This document shows, piece after piece, positions 31,925-42,318 of a DNA stretch of 64,000 nt. The notes under the pieces were generated by a model. That model was not told the origin of the DNA and made no database searches. It saw nothing but the letters and a program-made list of their open reading frames with translations. This DNA comes from Rhynchopus sp. YZ270_cl-10 (lineage: Eukaryota > Euglenozoa > Diplonemea > Diplonemida > Diplonemidae), in contig OZ037861.1 in assembly GCA_964035575.1 (NCBI GenBank), positions 558,001-622,000 of the forward strand. Direction: 5' to 3'. How positions within the stretch are numbered: position 1 is the first letter of the stretch; every line of letters starts with the position of its first letter. The position numbers were made by a program, and so were the translations under genes.

Positions 31925-32235
31925 TACAGCACTCCTCGTGTCTTCAGCAGGATCTCAGGGTTCTGGGGTGTGTCTCGTACGGTGCATCGAAAGCCGGTCA
32001 TCCCCCTTGATCTTTCCCTCCCTGTGCTTCTTGTACAGATGCCCCTTGGGTTAAGCTTCTCCACCTCAGACGTGGGTGCCTCAACGTACACCTCAAGGAA
32101 GGTCAGGCCCTTGTCTGCGTGCAGACGGCGTGCTGCGTCACGGTCCTTCTGGTATGGCGAGAGTCAGACGAAACAAGCGTCAAGCGTGCCTGAGTCTGGC
32201 TTGTCCGTTCTCAAATTTTGCTACAAAGAAAACAG
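31925..32235 (-). pseudogene. Decayed APS kinase (adenylyl-sulfate kinase) fragment
   Basis: On the minus strand, read from about 32170 downward, the sequence gives SPYQKDRDAARRLHADKG and then LTFLEVYVEAPTSEVEKLNP. These match the APS kinase core (SPYRKDRDxAR; FxEVYVxAPLEVxExRDPKG). Next, in a shifted frame, comes LYKKHREGKIKG, then in another frame GMTGF and TPQNPEILLKT, corresponding to the family's LYKKAR.GxIKGFTG and PExPExxLxT. The parent enzyme phosphorylates adenylyl-sulfate to PAPS. The RDPKG stretch reads NPRG, the frame changes at least twice, a stop lies near 32163, and no P-loop portion is visible, so this is a broken partial copy. A second scrap of the LYKxxRG motif lies near 31860-31900. 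Confidence 0.65.
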
Positions 32236-33574
32236 TCAAGACAGTGGAGATTTGCACAACTGTGGACAACACAACCCGAGGCAACTACACTACTCCAACA
32301 ATTTATCAAAAAAAAAAAAAAACGGAATACTCTCTGGGATATTCTCTTCTGAGTGAAGCTAGTGGAGCCACCTTTTGGATATTTTTTCACAGCCAGTGAA
32401 GCCACAGAGATTCTTCAGAGCAAGAAGCTAGTGATGTACAGTCTATCTGCGGAGCCCTTATCAACATGCGATGAGATGAGAGGGGGAAAGAGGGCTAAGT
32501 AGGATCTACAAGAGTGCGATTTTGTTATTTTTTTTAAAAAATACCTCTCTGTCACAAAGAAGAAAAATAGTATAGTATATGTACTGATCATCCTCATGGG
32601 GGGGTGTGTGTACACAAAATATAGCCAAGTTTTCATAAAAAAAGGAAAAAAGAATAAAATTCAGGTTCTGTTTTGCAGAGACAACAAATCTGGGGAGGGG
32701 AGTGGGGCAAAGCAAAAGAAAAGGCAAAAAATTCCCTACAAAAAAAACCAGTAAAAAAAAACGGTCACATTTTTTTTAACCACTGTACAGCATTCATTTC
32801 TATTATTGAACACTCCTTCCATCGCTGGAGGATTTAACAGGATTCAGTCGTCTCTCTCAACAAAGCCTTGCCTTTGGTACTGGGAACCTGAGCCTTAAAA
32901 AAAAGGGTTCGCAGCCACCTTCTGCACACGACGCCCTTCCTTCACCGCACACACCGCCACCTACGTCAATCACCCTTTCTGCCTTTGGGCACGGCTTCTC
33001 CGAGATGACTGTCATTTTGTCCCCCCCGCGACAGCGTGGGAGTCCGTTTTGTAGGTCCCTGGCGAGCCGGGCCCTTCTGTGGCAAAAGACCCCTTGCCCC
33101 CTCCGCGACAGCACCTTCACATATGGTAATGCCTGTGTATGCCTTCCTCTCTGAGTTGCCACGGTGTGCCATCCGAAGCCATCCGAATCACACACATATG
33201 TGTTCAAATACGTCTCACTCTGTGTTGGGGTTCATATGCTATAACTTAGAAGCTTTGCTTGTTGATAGTTACCTACGACGCCTCGCCACGATCGTCGACG
33301 AAGTTTCCGCTTTCACTTCCGTGGAACGGCGCTGTGTTGGCCTGCTGGAGGATGGATGCATGCTGGTAGACGGTAGGTTCTGCTGTGCGCACTGCCAGCA
33401 GCAGTCTTTCTGTTGATTGCACTGCCACTACTGCGAGAGACGTTCCAATGTGGTATAGGAGGTCCCAAAAGGTGAATCCTACTAACAGTAATAAACAGAG
33501 CAGTATTTTCAAAAAAAAAAACAAAAAGAGCATTTTCAAACCACCCCCCATAGGAAAAACCACCACCCAGCACC
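32236..33574. other. Spacer with possible remnants of coding sequence
   Basis: Family 3 lies at 32588-32640. Near 33250-33416 a plus-strand frame reads SYLRRLATIVDEVSAFTSVE and then RRCVGLLEDGCMLVDGRFCC before a stop. This looks protein-like but has no secure start. Two CCGCGACAG blocks (33025-33035 and 33103-33112) resemble duplicated splice-acceptor or coding scraps. Function is unassigned. Confidence 0.35.
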
Positions 33575-36560
33575 ATGAAGTGCGATGCTACTACGGTTGC
33601 GGCTGTGGGTGTGACGTCGGGTCTGGCGGGGTACCTGGCGACACGGTGCCTGGCAGGGCAGGCGGAGGCAGAGGTGGAAGAGGACGTGCCCTCGCTGGCA
33701 GCCATGGGTGCTGCCGTGCGCACCTTCTCTCACGACGCTGTCGATAAGGTCATTACCGACCTCATCACAGACCCCCCACAGATCGCAAAGCCCGCTGCAG
33801 TGCAGCCCCAGCCAACCCCTTCAATGCCAAAGCCACCAACGGAAGATCAAGTAAAGGGCTGTGTGAGCACGTCCCCGGATGGTACACGGTATGAGAAATG
33901 AAGTCTTTTTTGGGGGGAATTTCTTGAAAAAAAACTGGAATATTTAAAGAATTATTTTGTACGAAGGCGGGTCAATCTGTTCTCTTCCTACAACCACCCA
34001 CCAAAAAAATAAACAGTGCACAAAGCACTTTTCAAAACATTTTCAAAACCCCCCCTCCTCCTCCACAGCCGCTTCCGCCGCGAAGAGATGGGCATCGAAT
34101 TCGCTGTGGGCCCTGAATGGGTCGGCACGGAGGAAGTTGCCGAGACACAACCCTCCGGCCGCATCTGGATGGCTCGCTTTGGCGACCCACAGACGATGGG
34201 AGGGATTGGCTCCCGCCAGCTCTGCGTCATCTGCGAGCAGGTCCCCGCCGACATGACGGCAGCACACTACGCCGAGAAGAGCCGCATAACCGCCCGCGAA
34301 ACAATGGGCCCATTCTCTCAGGTCGACTTCAAGGCAGACGAACCCTGCTCAGTAGGCGTCTTCGACAGACGGATGGTGTTCAAACAAACAATCCCCTTTG
34401 TTCCCAACCAAGGCATGCCCGGACCGGTTGACATCACAGTCATCAACTATTTCTGTCTCCGCGGGGGAGTTGCATATACCGTACAGTACATGGCACCGTC
34501 TCACCAATACCAAGAAAAGGAGGGAGGAATCAACAGTCTTGTCAACTCCGTTACACTCCTGACGGTCGAAAGCTCGAGAGGGGTTTTGACACGCGAAAAT
34601 GGTGCAGTCCGGGTAGAAGTTTCAACAGAACTCGAATATTGGGTGTCCCCAGCGAGCATGCCGCCACCTTCTTCGTTCATCTCTTGCCTGGAGTTGGGTG
34701 GGGAGGTTGTGGATACGTACACTCCAAACCAAAATGGCACCCCAATGACGGTTTTGGTTGATTCTGCTGCAGAAGACCTGAGAAAAATTGTTGACGAAGG
34801 ATTTCCCAAAGCGCAAATAGGCAGCCTTCGAATTGAAGACGAAGCAGAATCTGGGTGCATCGAATACGTCTGTATGACCGACGCTGACGAACCCCTTGCT
34901 GTTATCATGAGACAAATCGCTGGAAGAATAAGAGTTGCCGCCTGGTTCACCCTTGCAAAAACCGCGTTCACATCGGTGGAGGAGTTCCGTACAAAATGGC
35001 TGGCGCATCCTGACAGAGACAACATCAGGTCGAAGCTTGCAGAATTCTGCAAAGGGGTGACCCTCGGCTCCGAGGGTGCAGCGCCAAAGACCACCTTTGA
35101 AAACAAAAAGCTGGGGGTGAAGATGACGAACCTCCCAGAAGGGTCGCTGAAGGATGGGTTCCTCGGGGATCTTGCGGTCGCCTTCCAGCCGGTGGGTACA
35201 GCAGACTGTGATTTGCAGCTGCTGTATGCAGCAACGACGCAGACGCTGCAGGAAACTGTGAATCAGTTCAAAGGGGAGCTCAGCACGGTGGGTGGGGTGG
35301 TGGCGGAGGAAGGCTCGGGGTGGTTGGGGCGCGAGCAGATGCAGCAGGTGGTCGCAAGGTATGGGGTTTTTTATTATTATCTAGAAGTAGAGGCCGTGGT
35401 TGCATAGTATGTGCTTTGGACACATGGGGTTTAGTTCCTAACACAGTGTATTAAAAAAACTAAAAGAAAAGCCAACGTTCAGATCTTGTATAAACAGTTG
35501 CTCAGGTGGCATGAGTGGTAGAGACATAATGCAGGGTATTAGGGTGGTTAAAAAAACTGGTTTTGAAAACCAGTTTTTCCAAAAACTGGTTTTCAAAAAA
35601 AAAAAAAAAACAGAGAAATCTGGAGGGGAAAAAAAAACCGACACTTTTCACCAGGCCTTTCTGTAAATGTCGTCCCCAGATTAGGGCGGACTCGATTTTT
35701 TTCCCCGCATTTTTTCCCCGCCTGGTAGAACCGTGGTTGAACCACGGGAGTGCCTTTGAGAAATGGATGTTCCTTGAATTTTTTTTGCCTGCGGCGCCAT
35801 TTTTCATTTTTTGCTCCGCAAAAAAGGGTTCGTTGAGTGGCTCTGTGGTGTAAAAAGCTAGATTTTTACACCGTACCCTCAAAAATTTTTGCCTGCGGCG
35901 CCATTTTATACAGTCCCTATGTTCCCAATGTCTACCCTGGGTCAGCAGCGCCGAAAAATATTTTGAGCAAAAAACATGCTGACCTCCCCAACTTGAAATC
36001 TGGATTCCTGGATAAGACACTGGCCCCACCCCCGAAAACCCCGAAAAAGGTGACTGTGTCCGTCAACGGTGGAGGTTTTCGCCGGAAACACTAGTTTTCG
36101 CCACCCAGGAGAGAAAACCAGAAAAACCAGTTTTTTCCGGAATTTTGGATTTTCACCCTAATACCCTGCATAATGACAAAAAAAAAAAAAAAATACCGCA
36201 AAAAAACACCCCCCCACAGAGTGCCCGGTCCGCCCCAGCAAGGGACCCAGTACCCCTCGGTGGTCAGTCTCTTCGTAACGATGGTGCACATGAACGGCAT
36301 CACCTGGACGTATGTGTTTTCCCACCCCACCATTTGGGGCCATATTCTGCGCAAGAATTACCCCCTATTTAGTTGTCAAACACACACCACTATCAAGTGG
36401 GCTATATACTCCGTTCAGGCGTTACCCACTCTAAATCTGTTTTCAAACAAACAAACACACACACAGCCTGCAATGGAGAGTCATGGGTGAAATAGACGCA
36501 AGACAGAGAGACCCTATGGAAGCCTTCAACGAGACGATCAGGTTCTCCGCACCCGAATAG
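33575..36560 (+). CDS. Four-exon gene, protein with apparent DcrB/PsbP-like domains
   Basis: Exons 33575-33888, 34069-35358, 36220-36309 and 36467-36560 join in frame to 595 residues. Donors are GTATGA, GTATGG and GTATGT. Acceptors are CTCCACAG, CCCCACAG and CACACAG. The junction codons (CG|C, AG|A, AC|C) all read through cleanly. The N-terminal ~100 residues have a small hydrophobic alanine/glycine stretch (TVAAVGVTSGLAGYLATRCL) and a Pro-rich linker. The rest looks like two or three copies of a ~150-residue fold: a start such as REEMGIEFAVGPEWVGTE, a long middle, and an end such as GGVAYTVQYMAPSHQY or MNGITWTLQWRV followed by a helix ending ETIRFSAPE. This layout recalls DcrB/PsbP/Mog1-like domains, but the assignment is by pattern only. 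Intron 2 holds a hAT-like element and intron 3 a dispersed repeat. Confidence 0.8.
35532..36168. mobile_element. hAT-like element inside intron 2 of the DcrB-like gene
   Basis: Inverted ends CAGGGTATTAGGGTG bound 637 bp, flanked by the 7-bp direct repeat CATAATG (35525-35531 and 36169-36175). The interior has inverted AAAACCAGTTTTT words and two copies of TTTGCCTGCGGCGCCATTTT, a relative of the module in the other CAGGG elements. The target site just before the insertion (GGTGGCATGAGTGGTAGAGA) looks like a tRNA A-box and is followed, after the element, by an A run. The host may therefore be a SINE-like repeat. Confidence 0.8.
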
Positions 36561-37818
36561 GTGTGAAACAAAAACCAGCGTGTGCCCATTGTGCCGCCAG
36601 CCTTGAATGGTACATCATGGAAAAAAAAAAAAGTACTGGAGTACACTCTAGGGTGGCTGCACTAATACAACCAAGTTTTCAAAAATACAAAAAGGGTCGA
36701 TTCTCTCAGATGCATTTTGTTGTCTCCCTCAAAAAAACAAATTCCATACATACCAAAGTTTTCAAGGGAAAAGGGGGACACAGCGAGAGAGGGGGAAAAA
36801 GGGGGGATGTTAGCAACGAAAAAAAGCACCAAAAATTGTTTTTTCATCAGAAGTTGGGAGAGGGGGTGCTTAGGAGGAGGCTGCATAATAATGGGAAAGG
36901 AGAAGAAGAAAAAAAAAAATGAAATTATGTAACCCAGGGCTCTCACGAGGTTCTACCAAAATCCCAGAATTTTAAAAAGAGTGGAAGATCTTATTTTCGG
37001 GGGGGAAACTAGGTCTTCTACCTTTAGGGCCTCGTGAGAACACTGATGTAACCCGATTCTCTCTGCTTCCCACGTCTTCTTTTTTTTTGGGGGGGAAAAA
37101 GATAGTGTGATTGAATGGCCACACCCTTGTGGCTCGAAAACAAAGCGAAAACAAACGCAAACAACGTTCTGTACTTTCGTCACTTATTCAGCGCACGCCT
37201 TTCTTTCTTGGTGAAAGAGGTGTCCTTTTTTTGTTTGATAACCCGCGGAGTGTCAGTGCCTGCGTCCCAGAGGCGTTTGCACTATCAACTTCACTTTTGT
37301 TTTCTGCTCTGTTTGATGAGCGATTTGTACAAAAATAAATGTTGGACCGTACAATAGGACCAATGGTAGACTGGACAAAAAAAAAAAGTTGGGACTTTTT
37401 TTTGGACAACTTCGGGACCTGTACTGCGATTTTTGGTTTGTTGGCCAAAAAATTAAAAAAAAAATGCAATGGATGAATGTTCCCTTACGTTCATCCCTTC
37501 CCCTTTCCTTTTGCTACACCCCTCATCCCACCCTGAATCTTGTATTAAAACCTTAGATCATCTCGGAAACAAACAATCGCGATATCAACGGACCGAGAGA
37601 GAGAGAGAGGAAGGAAACGGCGTGCGTGGTGTTCACACATACGCGCACAAGAATGGGCTTTTCTCCGTTCAGGCGTTACCCTGTCTAAATCTGATATCAA
37701 ACACACATACAATGGGCGACGCCCACTTACGTCATCAAATTAGTATCAAATTTTTCAAGAAAAAAAAATAGATTCCCACCCCCCTTCCCTCAGTAATACA
37801 CAACACCATACCCGACAA
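36561..37818. other. Intergenic region with families 1 and 3
   Basis: Family 3 at 36632-36690, family 1 at 37232-37310, and a short copy of the GAACGGAGTATATAGCCCA-type repeat at about 37655-37730. The last 30 bases before the next gene are a C-rich acceptor (CCCCCCTTCCCTCAG, AG at 37792-37793). Confidence 0.55.
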
Positions 37819-39513
37819 ATGGACATTTTCTACTCCGTCACCGCCACTGGAACCTCCGGCTGTGTCCAGGTCGGGCCTGACGCGACTGTACAAACCCTCA
37901 AAACCAGTATACAATCCGAGCTCGAATGGGATGACGCGGTGGAGCTGCACTTACACGACGTCCTTCTCGACAGCGACACCACCCTGAGCGAGACGGCGCT
38001 GGGCTCCGGCGACCCTGTCGAGGTGTCCCGCTGCATCGAACGTGTCCTGTCAATGCTCCGTCGGGGGCAGAACTTGAAACAACTACCGACCTGGACACAC
38101 TATGACCGGAGGGTCTCTCTGGCGGCCGTTCGCCAGGATGGAGCGAACCTACAGTACACGAACTTCCAAGATGACCGCGAGGTCGTGAGGTCTGCCATTG
38201 CAAGCGACAGACGCAGCTTCCGCTTTGCCTCGGAAGACATACGCGACGACATCGACTTTGTCCGCACTGCCATCCACGACCGCATCCCACCCCCTCTCAC
38301 ACACGCCGGACCCTCCGTTCTTGATGACGAAGAGATAGCACTGTCAGTCGCATGGGGACCTTGCTTTGCCTTTATATCTGCGGACCTCAGGGGAGACCTG
38401 ACATTCATGCTTAAGGCCGTGGAAAGAAGTTGCGACAGTTTTGTATATGCGACAACAGAACTGAGGGACAACCGAAAGCTTGCGGAGCTTGCCTGTTCAC
38501 ACCAAGGCAGCGCGATTAAATATTGCTCTGCTCGGTTGAGAGGGGACAGAGAGCTTGTTGTTGTTGCGTTAAAATCGAAGGTTCCTTCGTCAGTGCTCTC
38601 ATTGGTGGATGAGGAGATGCGGAGCGACGAAGAGCTGTGCCTGCTCCAACTCTCGAGACAGCCCCACTACATGCGTGACACGGTCTCTCATCTGCGGAAC
38701 AACAAAAACTTTGTCATTCGTGCCGTGCTCGAAACACCCTCCGTTGTCCCCCACCTTACCCCGAGATGGCATGCGGACTACGATGTGATGTACGCAGCTG
38801 TCTCTGGTGGAGGGTTATACCTCGAGCATTGCGCGGACAACAAACTCACTGGAAACAAAGCTCTCATATTAAAAGCGCTGGCCTATCCGAACGCAGGGAT
38901 TGCACTGAAATACGCGAACAAAACGTTGCGTGGCGATAAGGACGTCGCATTGGCAGCAATCCGAGGATGTGTGCAAGCATGGCAACTCATTTCAGACGAT
39001 TTAAAGAAGGACCCTGAGGTGTCGTTGGCTGTGGTCAACAAAAACGGTGATATGCTCTATTACCTGCAGAACAGCTGCAAGGAGGACCATTCTATTGTGG
39101 AGGCTGCTGTGAGGCAGAACCCGAGGGCGTACCGTAGTGCGAGCGATGCGCTGAAGGCTGACAGGAGCATCGCGTTGTCGGCCTTCAGCAGGGATGGTAG
39201 TATGTTGCAGCACGCTCCAGAAAGCCTCAGGGATGACCTTGAGGTAGTGACAGCAGCCGTGCAGAGCAGATCGCGTAGTATCAGATACGCCTCGAATCGG
39301 TTGAAAAGCGTGCGGGAGCTGGCCTTGCTTGCAGTGGAGAAGGATGGGGCTATGCTGTCGCAGGTGAGTGCCGAGCTGCAGGATGACAAAGAGGTAGTGC
39401 GTGTCGCGTATGTGGACAGCCAAGGCAGCCTGAATCACGCATCTGAACGCCTTCGTGAAGATGACGACTTCTACGTAGAACTGCAGGAGGCAGCGAAGAC
39501 GAAACGAAAGTGA
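37819..39513 (+). CDS. Ubiquitin-like + DUF4116 repeat protein
   Basis: A 564-residue single-exon gene. Residues 1-75 form a ubiquitin-like domain (MDIFYSVTATGTSGCVQVGP, then TVQTLKTSIQSELEW and the hydrophobic EDPVEV-type end). The rest is about ten HEAT-like units of ~45-50 residues with the DUF4116 signature: 'D.E.V..A...D...L.yas..LR.D'. Examples are DDREVVRSAIASDRRSFRFA, SEDIRDDIDFVRTAI and DKEVVRVAYVDSQGSLNHAS. DUF4116 is common in protists, and its molecular role is not established. The N-terminal domain lacks a terminal Gly-Gly, so it would act as a docking or regulatory module, not as a processed modifier (inference). Start: ATG 25 bases after a CCCTCAG acceptor. No membrane segment. 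Confidence 0.88.
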   Translation: MDIFYSVTATGTSGCVQVGPDATVQTLKTSIQSELEWDDAVELHLHDVLLDSDTTLSETALGSGDPVEVSRCIERVLSMLRRGQNLKQLPTWTHYDRRVSLAAVRQDGANLQYTNFQDDREVVRSAIASDRRSFRFASEDIRDDIDFVRTAIHDRIPPPLTHAGPSVLDDEEIALSVAWGPCFAFISADLRGDLTFMLKAVERSCDSFVYATTELRDNRKLAELACSHQGSAIKYCSARLRGDRELVVVALKSKVPSSVLSLVDEEMRSDEELCLLQLSRQPHYMRDTVSHLRNNKNFVIRAVLETPSVVPHLTPRWHADYDVMYAAVSGGGLYLEHCADNKLTGNKALILKALAYPNAGIALKYANKTLRGDKDVALAAIRGCVQAWQLISDDLKKDPEVSLAVVNKNGDMLYYLQNSCKEDHSIVEAAVRQNPRAYRSASDALKADRSIALSAFSRDGSMLQHAPESLRDDLEVVTAAVQSRSRSIRYASNRLKSVRELALLAVEKDGAMLSQVSAELQDDKEVVRVAYVDSQGSLNHASERLREDDDFYVELQEAAKTKRK

Positions 39514-40132
39514 GCATTTGTACCCCGATTTTTTGGTTTTGTTTTTTTACCTAGTTTTTGTGTGGTTATATTTTTGCGTATGAAGTGGGTAGCGTACCAA
39601 CTAAACAAAAAGATGAAAGGGGGTTTTTTATTATTTTTGTTTTTTTTTTTTTGTCGATTTACTCAAAGTGACCTATCCGTTTTCGATTTTGGGGTTGACA
39701 TTTTAGTATTGTTTTGTAATAAAGGTGACTAAACAGGCTTAGGATCATTATTAACTTTCCCCTATTTTTTTCTTTTTCGTAGCGTTTCCTAAAAAGGAAA
39801 ATCACTCCCTTTTTTTTTTGATGTCCAAATACCTTCGTTTTGTAAAAGCGGGGAAGGAATATCAGATGTTGTGACTATCGAAGTGGAAATGGATGGGGCT
39901 GCACTGACCCCACAGTGTGTTGTGGTCATGCATAAAAAAAAAAAAAACACACTGTTTTGCGAGAGGGGCTTTTGTATTCCAAGTCAATGTATTTTTAAAG
40001 CGACATCTAACTCTGCTTTAGAAGATGACTACACACGAGAGGCTTAGGTTCATTCGATAATGTATTGTTATAATGTGTGCCTTTTCTTTTGAAAATGGTG
40101 TTGTGTGCACGAGGCAGATTCATCTCCCCAAG

Positions 40133-40211
40133 GTGGTGTGGCTGAAGGAGGGTGCTATTTTGTGCTATTTTCTGCTACTTTCTGCTATTTTGGGGTAGTC
40201 AGCCACACCAC
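40133..40211. mobile_element. Short TIR element, GTGTGGCTGA family, copy 2 (best preserved)
   Basis: A 79-bp element with perfect 13-bp inverted ends, GTGGTGTGGCTGA. It has three or four GTGCTATTTT/CTGCTATTTT words between and a GGGGTAGTC before the right end. AAG flanks both sides and may be a 3-bp target duplication. MITE-like. Confidence 0.75.
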
Positions 40212-40333
40212 AAGGTTTCTTTTTGGTTTTATGGCGATTTTTTTGTGGTGTGCTGCCTTCCTATATCCCCACGTTGTGAGAGACAACTTGCGTTCTTTAG
40301 TCAGACCAGAGTTCTATTGTTCCTCCCTGAAGA

Positions 40334-40455
40334 TGGTGGCGGTGAAGTAAATAACTTGGCTTTGTGGTTTTACCTTGTGGTTTTCATCGTTGGCTTACAA
40401 CGGTGAAGCCAGAAGCAAAAACCACAAGTCAAGTCATTTACTTCACCGTCGTGTG
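40334..40455. mobile_element. Word-repeat foldback element, ends as 13261, word TTGTGGTTTT
   Basis: The right end ACTTCACCGTCGTG is identical to those at 13393 and 30199. The left end is worn (GGCGGTGAAGT). The interior holds TTGTGGTTTT words and their inverse AAAACCACAAG, with a second GGTGAAG inside. A third family member with yet another word. Confidence 0.65.
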
Positions 40456-41009
40456 GCAGTGCCTGCGTCCCAGAGTCCCAGAGACGCTACCCCTGGGGTT
40501 CATTGTCATTTCTGCCACACCCCCCCTGAAGGATAGAGGTGTGCTGTCTGTCAAAATATCCTTGCCTTAATTTTTGATCTTTATTTTTTTTTTGAAAACC
40601 AGCTTTTGTGCTTTCATGCTCTACATTACAAGGGGAAAAAAACACTTTTACGTAACGTTCCACGTTTGAAGATGCGTAGGTATCGAAGTATATTAGTCTT
40701 TCAAGTTGCGACAGTAAGGGGTGGGTGCTGGCATTAAAGCATGCACGAAAACCGGTTTCTAGCTCTCGTTTGTGTTTTAGTGTCTTCCCCTCTCATCTCC
40801 CCCACCGCTGTGGCTTTTGCACACAAAGCACAACTACCCGTCGTGGTGTGTGAAGGTGTGGAGGACCTCAAACTGGAGGAGGAGTTTCTCTCTCTTGTTT
40901 TTTGCAAAATGACAACACATCTCGTTTCCTTCACAAACACCACCCCACCCCTCTTCCACCTGCCCTCCCCACACACCTGTCCCCACAGAACAAAGTTACT
41001 CCCCTGAAC

Positions 41010-42092
41010 ATGGACATCACAGGACACTTTGAGTCTGCAAGCTGTGTGATAGAAGTGGACGGGAGCGACACACTTGCACAGGTGAAGGGGAAGCTTGTTG
41101 CGGAGCTTGGGGTGCCACGTGCTCGGCATGTTGGTGTGCGGATGAGAGGCGGTGGCGACATCGGCAACGACGACTTGCGCATCTGCGACACGCAGATGGA
41201 TGAGGGATGTGCCGTTGAGCTGTTCTTCACTGCCAACATCACTCCTGGGGTGATACAAGGTTTGGGTGACATGTGCTCACTTACACTCTCCCCGTGTGAC
41301 AGGTACCTTGCAGTGGTGTGGGGTGAGAGGCGCACGTACATCTTCGACACCGAAACACATGAGAGTCTGTGCCGGTTCCCGTGCTTCTCTACTTGTACCC
41401 CAGCATTCTCACCTTGCAGTGAGTGGATCTCATGCATCAACAAGGACACGCAGTGTGCTGAAGTTCATGACGTGCAGACAGGTGCATTGAAGCACTCCTT
41501 TGGAGATGCAAGTGATGACAGGTGGGCCACGGCATGGTCACCTTGTGGAACAAAGCTGTTGTCGTGCTGCAGGAAGGGTTTGCAGGTGTGGGATATTGCA
41601 ACAGGCGTTCTTGTGTATGAATGGGACCACATTATGAAGTGCAACTACGTCATGCTTGTGTCAGGCGACAGGGTGGCGACGTTTGTCAAGCGCAGCATCA
41701 CTGTGTGGGACTACACAACAGGGGTGGAGGTGCTTGTTCTCACATGCCCTTCTTGGATAGGTTACGTGGCCCTGACACCAAACCAGCGTTTCATTGCAGC
41801 GTGTTACAACAAATGTGTGCGTGTGTGGAACATCGAAACAGGTGAATGTGTATTTGAAGACGACTCGGAAGGAGAAAACGACTGGAATGATATTGCTGTG
41901 TCGAACGACATTGTTGCTGCCCATTCTTTTGATACGTTGTGTCTGTGGTCCATCTCAGCAGGGGAACAACTCTTGCACCGTGAATTGGAGTACGAGAATT
42001 TTTATGGTGTTGCAATCAGCAGCTGTGGTGGTGTGGTGATGCACGGAGGGGATGAGAGTGTTGAGATTGTTGACATCTCACACCTGTCTTGA
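41010..42092 (+). CDS. Ubiquitin-like + WD40 propeller protein, copy 1 of 7
   Basis: A 360-residue single-exon gene. Residues 1-75 are ubiquitin-like (SASCVIEVDGSDTLAQVKGK, LRICDTQMDEGCAVELFF). From about 85 a seven-bladed WD40 propeller follows, with blade signatures SPCDRYLAVV, SPCSEWISCI, SPCGTKLLSC, VSGDRVATFV, TPNQRFIAAC, VSNDIVAAHS and SSCGGVVMHG. The WD-type strands are VWDIATGV, VWDYTTGVE, VWNIETGE and LWSISAGE. WD40 propellers are protein-binding platforms, and a ubiquitin-like head could dock to proteasome or ubiquitin machinery (inference). ATG follows a CCCCACAG acceptor at 40987-40988 by 21 bases, giving a very short leader. First of a tandem array with near-identical upstream DNA. 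Confidence 0.9.
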   Translation: MDITGHFESASCVIEVDGSDTLAQVKGKLVAELGVPRARHVGVRMRGGGDIGNDDLRICDTQMDEGCAVELFFTANITPGVIQGLGDMCSLTLSPCDRYLAVVWGERRTYIFDTETHESLCRFPCFSTCTPAFSPCSEWISCINKDTQCAEVHDVQTGALKHSFGDASDDRWATAWSPCGTKLLSCCRKGLQVWDIATGVLVYEWDHIMKCNYVMLVSGDRVATFVKRSITVWDYTTGVEVLVLTCPSWIGYVALTPNQRFIAACYNKCVRVWNIETGECVFEDDSEGENDWNDIAVSNDIVAAHSFDTLCLWSISAGEQLLHRELEYENFYGVAISSCGGVVMHGGDESVEIVDISHLS

Positions 42093-42318
42093 ACCCACTT
42101 CCACAACGGAAACGTTCCATCCCACCATCGAGCAAAGGGACAACTCCCGTCGTGGTGTGTGAAGGTGTGGAGGACCTCTAACTGGGCGAGGAGTTTTATC
42201 TCTCTTGTTTTTTGCAAAATGACAACACATCTCGTTTCCTTCACAAACACCACCCCACCCCTCTTCCACCTGCCCTCCCCACACACCTGTCCTCACAGAA
42301 CAAAGTAACTCCCAGAAC

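Larger units (their letters stand above)
39514..41009. other. Intergenic region rich in small TIR elements
   Basis: Family 5 near 39725 and 40026, family 2 at 39918-39990 (with an A run inside), the GTGTGGCTGA element at 40133-40211, the foldback element at 40334-40455 and a partial family 1 copy at 40452-40490. The WD40 leader module (GTGTGTGAAGGTGTGGAGGA) begins at about 40847. Confidence 0.6.

Noticed and set aside
36310-36490. Read-through of exon 3 of the DcrB-like gene to a stop at 36490
   Set aside because: The extension translates a dispersed repeat also found near 840-960. Splicing at GTATGT to the exon at 36467 gives a better C terminus.
40902-41009. Upstream in-frame extension of WD40 copy 1 (and similar for copies 4-7)
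   Set aside because: The extension translates the pyrimidine-rich acceptor region (HHPTPLPPALPTHLS). The conserved ATG of MDITGHFES is shared by all seven copies.
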